Below are positions 11,961 through 22,864 of a DNA stretch of 64,000 nt, in pieces; within the stretch, counting starts at the first letter, position 1; each line of letters starts with the position of its first letter. Source of the DNA: Cryptomeria japonica (lineage: Eukaryota; Streptophyta; Pinopsida; Cupressales; Cupressaceae). Under the pieces are notes generated by a model, which saw nothing but the letters and a program-made list of their open reading frames with translations, made no database searches and was not told the origin of the DNA. The position numbers and the translations under genes were made by a program. The stretch lies in NCBI RefSeq assembly GCF_030272615.1, contig NC_081408.1, positions 406,484,889-406,548,888 on the forward strand, written 5' to 3'.

Positions 11961-14900
11961 AGATTACATCCTAGAATGTTAGGGGCCTATCTGCCCCTGA
12001 CAAAAAGCACTTGTTCAAAAGAGTTTTGAACAAGTTAGATTCAGATCTAGTTATGTTGCAAGAACCCAAGCTCAGTGGAGAAAAAGCTATGGAACTTATG
12101 AAATACTACTTCAGATGGGAAGGTGTTTTCCAAGATGCTCAAGGCATTGCTAGAGGGCTGGGATTAATGTGGAACCCGACTTGTGTGGAGGTCAATCCAA
12201 TTGCATCATGCAACAATTGGATGGCATGCGTTATTCACCATAAAACAACAAACCTCAATTTTCCTCTGTTCAACATATATGGACCTATTAGAACATAAGA
12301 GAAACTGAAAGCCTGGATAGAAATTACTGATCAAGCTAGGCTGCTTGATTTGGATAAAACAATAATGGCAGGAGACTTCAATGCTATACTGGACATCAAT
12401 GAAAAGGAGGGAGGTCTCAGGAAATCTACAAAGGTGATAGATGATTTCAGGGATTTTGTATCAAATTGCAAATTGATAGATATTATACCAAAAAATGGTT
12501 GGTTTACTTGGACAAATAGAAGACTTAATTTTTCAAAAATCTCGGAAAGATTAGACCGTTTCTTTGTTGGGGATTGGTGGATAAGGGGTGAATTTGTCAT
12601 GGAGACTAACATTGTTCCTCAAATCAGCTTAGATCACTTCCCTCTATCCCTGTCAATCGCGCAAGAGTTAACTGGTAAGAAAAACTATTTCAAATTTTTA
12701 AGCATGTGGTGGCACGATCCAAATCTCATGACCAATCTTAAAAATTGGTGGTTAGAAGGAAACATTTTTTCTAGTTCCCCAAGCTACAAATTCATGAAAC
12801 AAATCCACTTTCTGAAAAATAAACTCAAAATCTGGAATAGATTCTCCTTCAAACATATTTGTAGAAAAAACCAGATTAGAAGAGGAAATGGAAACTATTA
12901 GTAATCGGGTTATGATGGACGGAATGACAAATTCCGACTATGAATTAGAAAAAAAATTAAAAGAACAGTAGTGGGAGATTTTAAAGAGGGAAGAAACATA
13001 CTGGAAGGACAAGTCTAGAGAACTGTGGATAGCAGATGGAGATTTGAACACAAAATTCTTTCATGCATCCTCCAAAGCTAGAAGAGCCAAGAACAAAATT
13101 AGCGCAATCAAGGATGAACAGGGCTCACTAAAAACATCTGAGAAAGAAATAGAGCAAGCAGCACTAGATTAATTCATAGGGCTATTGGGAGAACAGGACC
13201 AGAATGACAATGAGAATTTCCCTATAATTTCAGAGGTGATTGACAAACTTATAACAAAAGGGGATTGTGAAATGCTGCTTGCACCTTTTTCACTAGAAGA
13301 AATCAAAAAGGCTACCTTTTCTCTACATCCACATAAGGCACCCGGACCAGATGGACTGACTGCAGAATTCTTCTAGAAATGTTGGGATTTTATGGGCAAA
13401 GACATCTGGTCTGTAGTTGAGGAATTCAGAAAGAAGCAGAAGTTCATTAAAGAAATAAACCACATTCTAATTGTGTTAATACCCAAGAAGCAGGACTGCG
13501 AATCAATGAAGGATTTTTGTCCCATATCCCTGTGCAGCACAATTTACAAAATCATCTCCAAAGCCTTGGTTGAAAGACTAAAGAAACTACTTCCTAAACT
13601 CATCTCAAAAAATCAAAATGGATTCACTCTAGGAAGGGAAATAGCGGACATCATCATCTTGGTTTCTGAAATCATTCACTCTATCCATAAAGAAAAGCAA
13701 AAATGTATGATCATCAAACTTGATGTAGCTAAAGCATATGATCGTGTTGTTTGGAATCTCTTAATATGTGTCCTTAAAAAAATTGGATTCCCTGGAAAAT
13801 GGATTGAGTGTATCAAATTTTGCATAGCTACGGTAAACTTGTCACTGTTGGTAAATGGAAATGTATGCGGATTCTTTGGTGCCACCAATGGTTTGCGACA
13901 GGGTGACCCTCCATCCCCAGCCCTTTTTGTGCTCATGGCTGAAGTGTTAGGAAAATTGATTCAAAAAAGACAAGCATAAAACGCATGGAAAGGAATCAAA
14001 GTGCATGAACAGATGAGAGTTGTCACCCATTCTCAATTTGCCGATGACACCATTATCTTTGGAGAAGTGACAACTGAGGAAGCAAAATGCATTATGAATA
14101 CATTGGACAACTACTCAGAACAGTCCGGGTAGATTATGACCAAGCAGAAATCACAAGTAATATTTTTGAACACCAATAAGAAATCTCAGCAAAGAATTGC
14201 AAATCTCATGGGGATAGAAATTGCAGACCTCCCCCTCAAATATCTTGGAGTTCGAATAGACAAAGGTTGCAGACAATCACAAATATGGGATGATGTGAAG
14301 ATTTCTTGTTTAGCAAAATCAGATCAATGGAAGAATAGATGGCTATCACAGGCAGGGAGACTCACCATGGTAAAATCAGTACTTTCAGCTGTCCCAATTT
14401 ACAGTATGTCTTGCTTCAAGCTTCCATATGCTGCTGGAAAAAACTTAGACAATATTCTGAGGAAATTTGTATGGGAAGGAGCTAAGGAGACCAAAAAGAT
14501 ACCTATCATAAATTGGGATACAATGTTCTTAGTAAAAGAAGAAGGAGGTGCTGGACTAAGGAAAATGGACCTGCAGAATAAAACCTTGGGCACAAAACTG
14601 GCATGGAAAATGTACACTGAGCCCCAGAAGCTATGGTGCAGGATATTCCAAAGGAAGTATCTGGACTCGAAAAACCCAAAAAGAATTCTTACCATGGCGA
14701 ACTCTGAAAGAGGATCAACCACATGGAACTTTCTGTGGGACTGTAGAAGCATCATAACAGAGCATATTTCTTGGCATGTTGGGAATGGCAGAACGGCTAA
14801 ATTTTGGAGAGATTCTTGGAAGGGGAACCTTCTCTAATGGAATTAATCAACAATCATGACTGGATCGAGAGCATGGAGAACACTTGGGGCCAATTTGTGG

Positions 14901-15646
14901 GCGATTACTTTGACACAGCTAAAGAAAAGTATGGGAAAAGAGCATGGAAATAGTTCACCAATGGATGCCCAATATTATGCAACCAAACAAATGAAATACT
15001 AAAAGGCAAAGTCATCCCAATATCATTAGAAGAAGACAAGATTTTCTGGTGTGCTACCAAATCTGGTGCATATTCAGTAAAACTTGGATATGAAGTTCAA
15101 AGGAATAAAAATTCTAATCCGGAATGGCCATACAAGTTATGCTGGGACAAGAAGCTCCTACCAAAAGAAGGAGCATTCTTGTGGATAGCACTCCACAACA
15201 GAATTCTAACTGGGGATATATTAAAAATGGTAGGCATTGAGGGCCCCAACATGTGCATCATGTGTAGAACACAAGAAGAAACTACCAATCATCTACTTTA
15301 TAATTGTCCTTATGCGGAAACCTGCTGGAATTGGTTCTTTGAGAATACAAACTTCAAATGTGTCAGGAATGAACAATTATATAACTTCCTCATTGCATGG
15401 CCTATCAAGCACAACTCAAAATGGAGCGACCTCTGGATAGTTGGAGCATCATTGATTACATGGCATATCTGGAATGAAAGGAACAAGAGGATATTTAAAG
15501 AAAAAGAGCTCCCTGTAGACAAACTCATCTGCAATATCAAAAGTGCAATTGAAGAAGCTATCAATGGAAAAGTAAGCAAATATAAAAATAATGCATATAA
15601 TGAATGGGATCGCATGATGGAAAAATATTGGCTTCTGAAAAGATAG
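11960..15646 (+). pseudogene. LINE ORF2, endonuclease and reverse transcriptase
   Basis: An AP-type endonuclease (NVRGL near 11975, LQEPKLS near 12058, GDFNAILD near 12370, SLDHFPL near 12630) nicks the target. The reverse transcriptase follows (PISLCSTIYKIISK near 13530; KLDVAKAYDRV near 13720; GLRQGDPPSP near 13890; catalytic FADD near 14040), then thumb-region sequence (KYLGVRIDKG, KNRWLSQAGRL, EEGGAGLRKM) and a zf-RVT module with a Cys/His cluster (CIMCRTQEETTNHLLYNC near 15255). Breaks include TAG at 11972-11974 (expected Trp), stops near 12296, 12900 and 12970, TAG at 13374-13376 (expected Trp), TAA near 13977, TAG near 14130, and a shift between 14837 and 15179. The catalytic Asp residues themselves are retained. 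Confidence 0.88.
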
Positions 15647-15676
15647 ACATACATCTCGCTCACCACCAATAAGAAA

Positions 15677-16198
15677 TTGGATAGAAAGAACGTCAGATGG
15701 AAAGCTCCGCAAGAGGATTGGCTAAAACTAAACTTCGATGGTGCGAGTAGAGGAAACCCGGGAGAAGCTGGCCTAGGTGTCATAATCAGAAATAACACGG
15801 GAGATATTCTTCACGGAGCATATGGTGACTTTGGCCATGTCACCAATAATGTGGCAGAAATCAGAGCTTTAGAGGCAGGATTGAATCTATGTGTACAAAA
15901 AGGACTCTCCAAAATCATCATTGAGGGAGACCCACAGATTGTTATAAATGGGATAATCAAATCATATTTTCACAGTTGGAATTTGGAAAAATGGCTTCCC
16001 CGAATTAACCAGTTACTCAGCTCGATTGGAACTTATGATATCAATCATGTATACAAAGAAGGGAATCGGTTGGCAGACCATCTAGCAAATCTGGGAGTTG
16101 AATGCAATAATGAAATTGTCACATTTGACAAATACTCGATGATAGAAAGCATTATTGAGCTGAGCAAGATGGATTCTTCACGCGAAGGCATCAGTTAA
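15677..16198 (+). CDS. LINE ORF2 C-terminal RNase H domain, open frame
   Basis: A type-I RNase H domain at the end of a plant LINE ORF2. The motifs are NFDGASRGNPG (first catalytic Asp), NNVAEIRALEAGL (Glu), IIEGDPQIVI (Asp) and EGNRLADHLANLG (Asp), so the D-E-D-D set is complete. The 173-codon frame is uninterrupted, but it is separated from the RT part by a stop near 15644 and has no separate promoter in view. It is best read as the distal part of ORF2. Confidence 0.85.
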   Translation: MDRKNVRWKAPQEDWLKLNFDGASRGNPGEAGLGVIIRNNTGDILHGAYGDFGHVTNNVAEIRALEAGLNLCVQKGLSKIIIEGDPQIVINGIIKSYFHSWNLEKWLPRINQLLSSIGTYDINHVYKEGNRLADHLANLGVECNNEIVTFDKYSMIESIIELSKMDSSREGIS

Positions 16199-17094
16199 AA
16201 AATCCAAGGAATTAACATCCCGACCCAAGATATGTAGGTGGCAAGAGATATATGGGTCTGCCTTCATAGTATATTTTGGATCAGGATTATGTAATCAGGG
16301 TGGTGGGTGGATAGTCTTAGTTTTTATGTTATGTCTGAAGGCAAATAGTATGTAACCATATTTTGATACATTAATATAGGGTGCTATCCCCGTAAAGATA
16401 GAACTTACCTTAAAAAAAATTAAAAAAATCAAAAAAAATCTTTCTTTTCCAACATTATAAACATAATAATTTGACACTAAAATCAACCATTTAATTGAAC
16501 TTGCTACCAACCTGAATTGAGCAATCCAATTAACGATTACTCACATAAAAAGGGAGCCTATTTATTTTAGTCCCTAAAATACTAATGCGAAAACACACAT
16601 TAAATCAAATTAGAGATTAAGGATTAATTACTTGATTTAACCACACACAAAACACGCAACCCAAGAAAGTCAAACGAATAGACGACCCGCAACCCCAACC
16701 AAAGGGAATACCGACGACGACTGATGACGCTCACTTGAGCATGACTAAGGTCAAACGAGGGTCTTACAACCACCTAATCCAAGTTCTAAGGACCAAAGAG
16801 GTACACTCAAACCTGCGAATCCAGGTGAAGACGAACCTTGCACCCATGCGGTACTGTACCTAAAATCTCCTGCAACCAAGAGTCATACATGCATACATAT
16901 ATAAACTTAATGAAAGCGTTAGCCCGAGATGATAACACGAAATAGGAGAATTAATAACTTGCATATAAATTGGTGTGAAAACCACATTAACAGGTATGCA
17001 CTAAAATCAAAACATCTGACTATAATCATTATATTATGATAAACTAACCAAGGTCAAACCAAGATTAGAAATTGATTAGGGCAGGGGTACTACA

Positions 17095-18031
17095 CATTGC
17101 ATGTAGCAGATCTATTTTCCAAGGAAGTGGTGAGATTGGATGGATTACCTAAGAGCATAGTTTCAGACAAAGATCTAAATTTGTTGGTTATTTTTGGAGA
17201 ACATTTTGGAAGAAGATGAAGACAGATTTGAAGTTCATTTCTACTTTTCATCCACAGATTGATGGATAGACAGAAGTAGTTAACCGGAGTTTAGGAAACT
17301 TGTTGAGATGTTTAGTGGGAGATAAAACCGGAAGTTGGGAATTGATCCTTGCACAAGGAAAGTTTGCTTATAACAATTTGATAAATAGAAGTACCAGAAA
17401 AACACCTTTTGAGATTGTTACCAAAGTGCATCCTAGAAGAATAGCAAAATTGAGAGACATTAGCAGTGAAGACTGGAAGAGTTCAAAAGCAGAAGATTTT
17501 GGAGATCACATGGTAGCATTGTATATTCAGGTTAAACAACACTTGGAAGACATGAACAACAAATATAGGGATAAGGCAAATGAGAAGAGGAGACATATGA
17601 AATTTGAAGTTGGCGATGAAGTGATGGTATACTTGAGAAAAGAGAGATTCCCGGTTGGAACTTATAATAAGTTGCAGATGAAGAAGTTTGGACCCTATAA
17701 GATTTTGAGGAAGTTCAGTTCTAGAAATGCATATGAAGTGGAGCTACCAAATAGTCTAAGTATTTCACCTATATTCAACATTACAGATCTTCATGAGTAC
17801 CATGAACCAGAATTCATTGAGGACAGTGTTGAAGACCTTGAGAAACAATTGCTCCGGAAGGAACTAGGTCAGATTGAAAAGATTTTGGATAGTAGGATTG
17901 GGCGTAGTACCCGAAATAGTCAGTTCAAAGAATATCTTGTGAAGTGGAAGAGCAAACTAGTTGAAGATTCATATTGGATTTCTCAGGAAGAGGTAGACCA
18001 CCTTAGTTTCTCTTTGACCCAAGAAAAGTGA
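17095..18031 (+). pseudogene. Gypsy-B' integrase second part and chromodomain
   Basis: Continuation of the integrase: [26 protein letters not shown] (second catalytic Asp), a one-base loss near 17185, then FHPQIDG followed by TAG (17267-17269, expected Gln), TEVVNRSLGN (catalytic Glu region), the C-terminal GPY/F-like module (FGPYKILRKFS) and a chromodomain (EKILDSR, EYLVKWKSK, EDSYWI). Chromodomains steer integration to marked chromatin. The frame from 17300 to 18031 is open. The stop is about 30 bp before the 3' LTR. Confidence 0.88.
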
Positions 18032-18062
18032 GAGGCTCACTTTTTCATTAAGCTTGGATGTC

Positions 18063-18861
18063 TGATGCAGGAGCATCTCCGGTTCACAACAATCTTGCAT
18101 CAACCAGAAACATTTTCTTTTATGTTTTGTTTTGTTTGCAGTTTTAGTTTTAGTTTTCCTTTCTGTGTGTCCCAGTTTTGGCTCACCAGATCCTATGGAG
18201 TTGGATTCTAGTTGAAGACTTGATCATCTTTCTTTCTTTCAAACCACATCTCTGTTGGATCACTTTCCGGCAAGATATCGCTTCCGGTTTCCTTGACAGT
18301 TTCTTGTTACCAGTTGTTCCTTTGTTATCGGTTGCCTGAGACCTATTCTGGTGATCTATCAGAACCCATTCTGAAGCTTGCAGATCCTTGGATGTTGATC
18401 TCAATGTTTCTTGGCGTGTGGTCGACCTTCTATGTTTCATCCTTTGGATTTTTCAGAGGAATCTCTTGGTGGAGGCCGACCTTGTTCATTTTGCATGTTA
18501 GGTCTTGTTCTTCGGGTTTTGATCCTTTTTGGGTTGACCAGATCCTTTGGATCGATATATATATATTTATAATCATGCTTTAGAATGGAATCAATCAAAG
18601 AATTAAGAAGTATCAGATAGATAGACTGTGCCTAGAAGATAGATCTTTCGATTCAAGGTCTCGGTGTGACCTATTCTACCAAGCCTGTGTGCCGGTATGT
18701 TGTAACCCGAAAGTTACCAGTTGGATGCAATCAAATTTCATGTAATAAAATTACTTGTTCTGCATTGCCTCCATCATATATGTGTGTTTCTGTTGTGTTT
18801 ACTCTTGCTGATTAGTTTGGACTGATCTCCTTGGGGTCCCTCCTCACCAGTGATTGCTTCA
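18063..18861 (+). repeat. 3' LTR of Gypsy-B' (~0.8 kb)
   Basis: Begins TGATGCAGGAGCATC and ends GATTGCTTCA, matching the two LTRs of the minus-strand Gypsy-B along their length. A TATA-like run (about 18556-18573) lies at the same place as TATATA in the Gypsy-B LTRs. Confidence 0.85.
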
Positions 18862-20539
18862 CTAGACCAAAAATGAGCCACAATCAAGTTCTAGCAGTTT
18901 TTGAAGTCTAAGTCCTAAAGTACTTATTCTAACTTCTAAGCATCTAGCTCTCAAAAGTCTAACTAAAGTGTCTAACCTAGAATGTACAACCCTTTATAAT
19001 GAGCATCATTCTCTAATTTATAGCTTTCTTGAGGACACAGGTCCCTCCAAAAATAAAAATCTCATTTTTGGAAAGACACCAAAATATCCTATTTTGAAGT
19101 GCATGCAAGCACATAAGAAAAGAAATATTCTCTTTTTGAACTCAAAACTTAGCTCTAGTTGATTTGGTAAGAAGGATATTTGAAAGGTAACTTTCCAATT
19201 TCATCTTTGCTTTTCTTTTGTTCAACTTCAGTTGATTGCATGAGAAAATTTTCTAGAACAACTTTTTTCCACTTTCACTTTCAGATTATTTTGATCAACT
19301 TTCTAGCATTTTTCTAATGTGGTCTCAGTTAGCTCTAATTCAATTTTCCACTTGAACCTGCACATTGAAATAATAATAAATAAATTATTTTAATTTAATG
19401 TGTACTAATTCATTTTAAAAATTCACATTTTGAATTGAAAACACTATTTTGATTTGTTGTGAATTTAAAAAATAATAATAATTTAAACCTATTAATTTTA
19501 AGATTATTAATTAGAGATTTAAATTATAATAAAATAAATTTTAAAATTTATTAAACTTTAAAAATAAATTAAAAATTTAATAAAATCCCCTTATAACCTA
19601 TCAATTTTCCAATTTCGTGAATTCCATGATCCACCTATATAACAACAATAAAATAATTAATTTATAAACCACTTTATTAATTCATTAAATTATTTAAAAT
19701 ATCTTTTCAAACAATTATTATAATTTAAATTAGAACAACATAAAAAATGGAAGCATTTGAAGCATTTTGTCCTTAAATCTTAAAATATTAAAATCATGAA
19801 AATGTTTTATTTGGAAATCCACCAGTTAACATAGAAAAGTATATATTTTTAATTGTCATCCATAGACGTTTTACACCTCAGCCATCCATGTCCATAAAAA
19901 CACATTGTGAATCTCGTCACAATCTATAAATCCTACCATTAGAACTATAAAATGTTATTTAGAAAAACCCTTGCCACATTGTAAAATTGTAAAAATATTT
20001 AAGTCATTGTGAATATATTTAAATCGAAGTGTAAAAATTTTAATTAAAAAAAAAGGTACTCTTCCTAATTCTGCTCTGTACTTTCTTCCAAACTCTGCCA
20101 GCTTTAGGTTTTGTTGACAACACACCACATTTATGTGTTAAGTTAAAAAATTGCCAAAAAAGAATAAATAATAATTAAAATATGTCATAAAGTGATTGTT
20201 AAAGAAATTTTGGAATTCAATGTGAATTTGTGTGATTGCACAATTTTCTACATTATAATTTTACATAAAAATTAAAATTAATTATTAAAAATGATTCAAA
20301 GATTTTTTTCCAATATTCTAAACTAGCACTTGTACCAAAAGGAGGTGCAATAGTTATGTCGATAGTAAAATATACATTAAATAATATATTAGAGAGTACA
20401 AATAAAGGAATTTTAAAATTGAATGTAGTAGTGAATCAATTTATAGTCATTAATTAAAAAAATAAAACCATCTCTTTGAGTCATCTTCTCAAATATATTA
20501 CATACCTTGTATATGATTCCACATTTTGCATATTTGCAT
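18862..20539. other. No recognisable gene; AT-rich
   Basis: Between Gypsy-B' and a PPR remnant. Very AT-rich from 19360 to 20300, with only a 64-codon open frame (18968-19162) that matches nothing known. No RNA gene or repeat structure stood out. Confidence 0.5.
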
Positions 20540-21435
20540 CCATGTCTATCAGGGCATTGACAACTAAGACACTTGAGAAAGAACCACTTTCAATTATGCT
20601 TAGATGGATTTGTGCACCCTATTCTAAAGTTCCCATTTGGGTATAGGCTTGGATAACACTTGCAAAGGTTGTAGAATCTGGATTTACACCTACCAATTGC
20701 ATTTCATTGAAGGTTCCCAAGGCCTTTTAAACAAGCCCATTTTATGAATATTTTGCAACTATTGCACTCCATGAGACCACATTTATTTGAGGCATGTCTT
20801 TGAAAAAATTGGAAGCTTCTTCAATAAATAAATATTGGGCTAATCTTGCAATCATCACATTCCACAAAACCACATTTCTTTGAGGCACTTACTTAAAAAA
20901 CCTTAAAGCCTCATTGAGAATGCCATGGTATGCATAACCAAGAACCATTGGAGTCCATGAAATAAAATTTGGTTGAGGCATTTCTTTGAAAAACCTTAAA
21001 ACCTCTTCAAGAACACCATACTGTGCATACCCTACAATCATTGCATTCCATGAGACCACATTTATTTTAGACAATTTGTCACAAAGTTTGCTTGCCTTGT
21101 ATAAGCATCCATATTTTGCGTATATATCTATCAATGCACTTGCAACTACAACATCTGATAAAAATATCCTTTCAATTATGCTAAGATGAATGTTCATACC
21201 TTGTTCCAAAGCTTTTATTTTGGCATAGACTAGTAATATATTGACAAACATAAACTTATTAGGTTTGATGTTTGTGTGTTGCATTTGGTATAACGATTTC
21301 AATGTCTCATGAGGATAGCCATGGTTTTTGTAAGTTGTAAATATGGTTTTTCATGAGACATCTCTTTTTTCCATGGCATCAAACATTTTACACGCATCTC
21401 CTAAATTCACACACTTGATATACATGTTGACTAGG
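20540..21435 (-). pseudogene. PLS-class PPR pseudogene
   Basis: On the minus strand the order is CVNLGDACKMFDAMEKRDVS (about 21395), GYPHETLKSLYQM (21320), IKPNKFMFVNILLVYAKI, ALEQGMNIHLSI, SDVVVASALIDIYAKYG, NVVSWNAMIVGYAQYG (21040), FFKEMPQPNFISWTPMVLGYAYHG (20950), VPQRNVVLWNVMIA (20870) and later units ending near 20540. The stop at 20889 falls inside a unit, where Glu/Gln is expected, and more stops follow (WSAIVAKYS, then TAA/TGA). The longest intact piece is 137 codons. It encodes PLS repeats of organellar RNA-binding proteins; no E or DYW domain is visible. Gypsy-A begins about 175 bp beyond its 5' end. Confidence 0.85.
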
Positions 21436-21608
21436 TAATTTTGAAAAAATCATATGTCTAGGAAACATAAATGCCTTCTCACTTGATATATCCAATAAAA
21501 TAAAAAATAAATAAAACAAGTTAATTTTTTTAATTATAATTAGTGAAATGAATGAAATAATTTTAATGGTCAATATCGTTTTTTTGCTATTGCTCTCTCT
21601 AAATTTAG

Positions 21609-22848
21609 TGTTTGATGAGTCATAGTTTTATTGTTCTTTTATAGATAGTTTGCCATCTTCAGGGGCTTCTGTATTTGTTGATGGACTTCATAAACATACT
21701 TTAATCAACCTTATATGCTTGTTTTGATAAGTCTTATTTTCTATAGCTGAAATCTTTATTTTGACAGAACCATGAACTTTATAAATGCAATTATAAGTAT
21801 TTACTATTTTTATGTGTGACTAATGGATATGTTCAAAATAAATGATCATGATGTGTGGATAGAATGTTTTCTCTAACCTTTGCGTGGAAGCTGTGTGGAA
21901 TTATCTTAATGAAGGAATAGGGTTTCATTCATAGCAACAAGGTAACATGCATGGAGGATGAACAACAAGGCAGGAAGAGTTCAAAAACCTGTTGAAGACT
22001 CGTTCGCTACTATCCCTATTCAATAAGGAGTTTGCAGACTAATTATGGTCCGTTAGTTGTCATGAGGGATGTTAGAGAGGATATAGGGAAAATCTACAAA
22101 TGTTAAAAGAAGGACAAGAGTCCTGATTATCTTAGCTTTCCTATATTTTATGAGTTATAAATAAAGCTCCCACCTAGATAGTAGGAAGTGGAGCGCATGT
22201 TTTGGATTGTTGTTAAGGATGAATGTTACAAATCCTTTGTGCATTCCTATGTTAGTTAGTTCCTAATTTCATATTAGAATAATGTTATGATGTTGAAGTT
22301 GATTTATGAATAAAGAAAAGTATCTACTTTCCAAGTTAATATGGCGTTTCTGATATGGTTGTGGGATTAATCAGCTAATTTCTGTTATAGTTCTTGTTCC
22401 ATAAGACTCGTCCAAGGGGGCCCACTTGGTGATAATTTTGTATGGTTGTCTTTTATGCACTTGGTTTCTTAAGTTGCTTAGTTTTGTTTCATTCACTTGC
22501 TCATTGTCTATTCCTCTAGCCACGACAGGGCATAATAGTTATTTTTGTACAAGTTGAAGAATTGGCATTTTGTTAGCAAAAATTAATGTTATCTTTAAAG
22601 TCGTGATTTCAAGAAATTTCCTTTCCTGAAAACAATTGTTTAATCACTTTCAATTGTCTAAAAATAGGACAGACTTGTTCCTATATGTTCTTAGTGCATA
22701 TACTTTGCAGTCCCATTTCAAATTACACATCCTTGGATTGATAAATAAATGAGTCAGAAGAATGGAATTTAGATACCTGCTCAATGGAAACTTGTGTCTC
22801 TAGTAAGAGTATTTAGCTATGTGTTATAGCCATTGTTTTGCACCCACA
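21609..22848 (+). repeat. 5' LTR of Gypsy-A (~1.24 kb)
   Basis: Starts at or just before TGATGAGTCATAG (start uncertain between 21609 and 21613) and ends ...CACCCACA, three bases before the primer-binding site. Its first ~220 bp match 63778-64000. It contains a TATA box (TATAAATAAA, 22156-22165). Confidence 0.85.
22156..22165 (+). promoter_or_regulatory. TATA box in Gypsy-A LTR
   Basis: TATAAATAAA, a good plant TATA consensus, lies inside the 5' LTR about 550 bp after its start. It is a likely core promoter of the element; activity is not known. Confidence 0.5.
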
Positions 22849-22851
22849 TTT

Positions 22852-22864
22852 TTGGCGTCGTTGC
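22852..22864 (+). promoter_or_regulatory. Gypsy-A primer-binding site, left half (interrupted by Copia-1)
   Basis: TGGCGTCGTTGC stands here and CCGGGGATGG continues at 31142. Together they match the Athila/Tat-type site TGGCGCCGTTGCCGGGG with one change. Copia-1 inserted inside it, duplicating GTTGC (22860-22864; ATTGC at 31138-31142). Confidence 0.8.

Larger units (their letters stand above)
10571..16438 (+). mobile_element. L1-type LINE, near full length, with 13-bp TSD and A-rich tail
   Basis: Flanked by the perfect 13-bp duplication TCTTTCTTTTCCA at 10558-10570 and 16439-16451. ORF1 begins only 17 bases after the left boundary, and the 3' end is A-rich (16411-16438). It carries ORF1 (zinc-knuckle protein) and ORF2 (endonuclease, reverse transcriptase, zinc finger, RNase H), the arrangement of plant L1-like LINEs. 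Several nonsense codons and one ORF1 frameshift make it inactive, but its structure is well preserved. It lies inside the 4.2-kb non-coding insert. Confidence 0.92.
7030..17094. mobile_element. Non-coding 4.2-kb insert (solo-LTR-like, TG...CA, TSD CATTG) carrying a LINE
   Basis: Starts TGTAATGCCCCGCC and ends GGGGTACTACA. The ends are imperfect inverted repeats of each other, and the insert is flanked by CATTG on both sides. Without the LINE (10571-16438 plus one 13-bp target copy) the element is about 4,184 bp with no coding capacity. TG...CA ends and a 5-bp duplication fit a very long solo LTR or a large derivative without coding sequence. No internal pair of direct LTRs was seen by eye. 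It contains long AT-rich stretches (9100-9480), a 17-G run and a GGTAGC/GCTACC cluster. It interrupts the Gypsy-B' integrase and is therefore younger than it. Confidence 0.65.
6833..18861 (+). mobile_element. Gypsy-B': 5'-truncated chromovirus with 3' LTR, split by a 10-kb nested insert
   Basis: Plus-strand relative of the minus-strand Gypsy-B at 47726-54028. Only the integrase-to-3'-LTR half remains: homology to Gypsy-B begins abruptly at about 6833, and gag, protease, RT and RNase H are missing. The integrase is interrupted at 7029 and resumes at 17095 around an insert flanked by the 5-bp duplication CATTG (7025-7029 and 17095-17099). The Gypsy-B copy shows the uninterrupted version of this site. 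A 3' LTR (18063-18861) follows the chromodomain. Confidence 0.85.
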
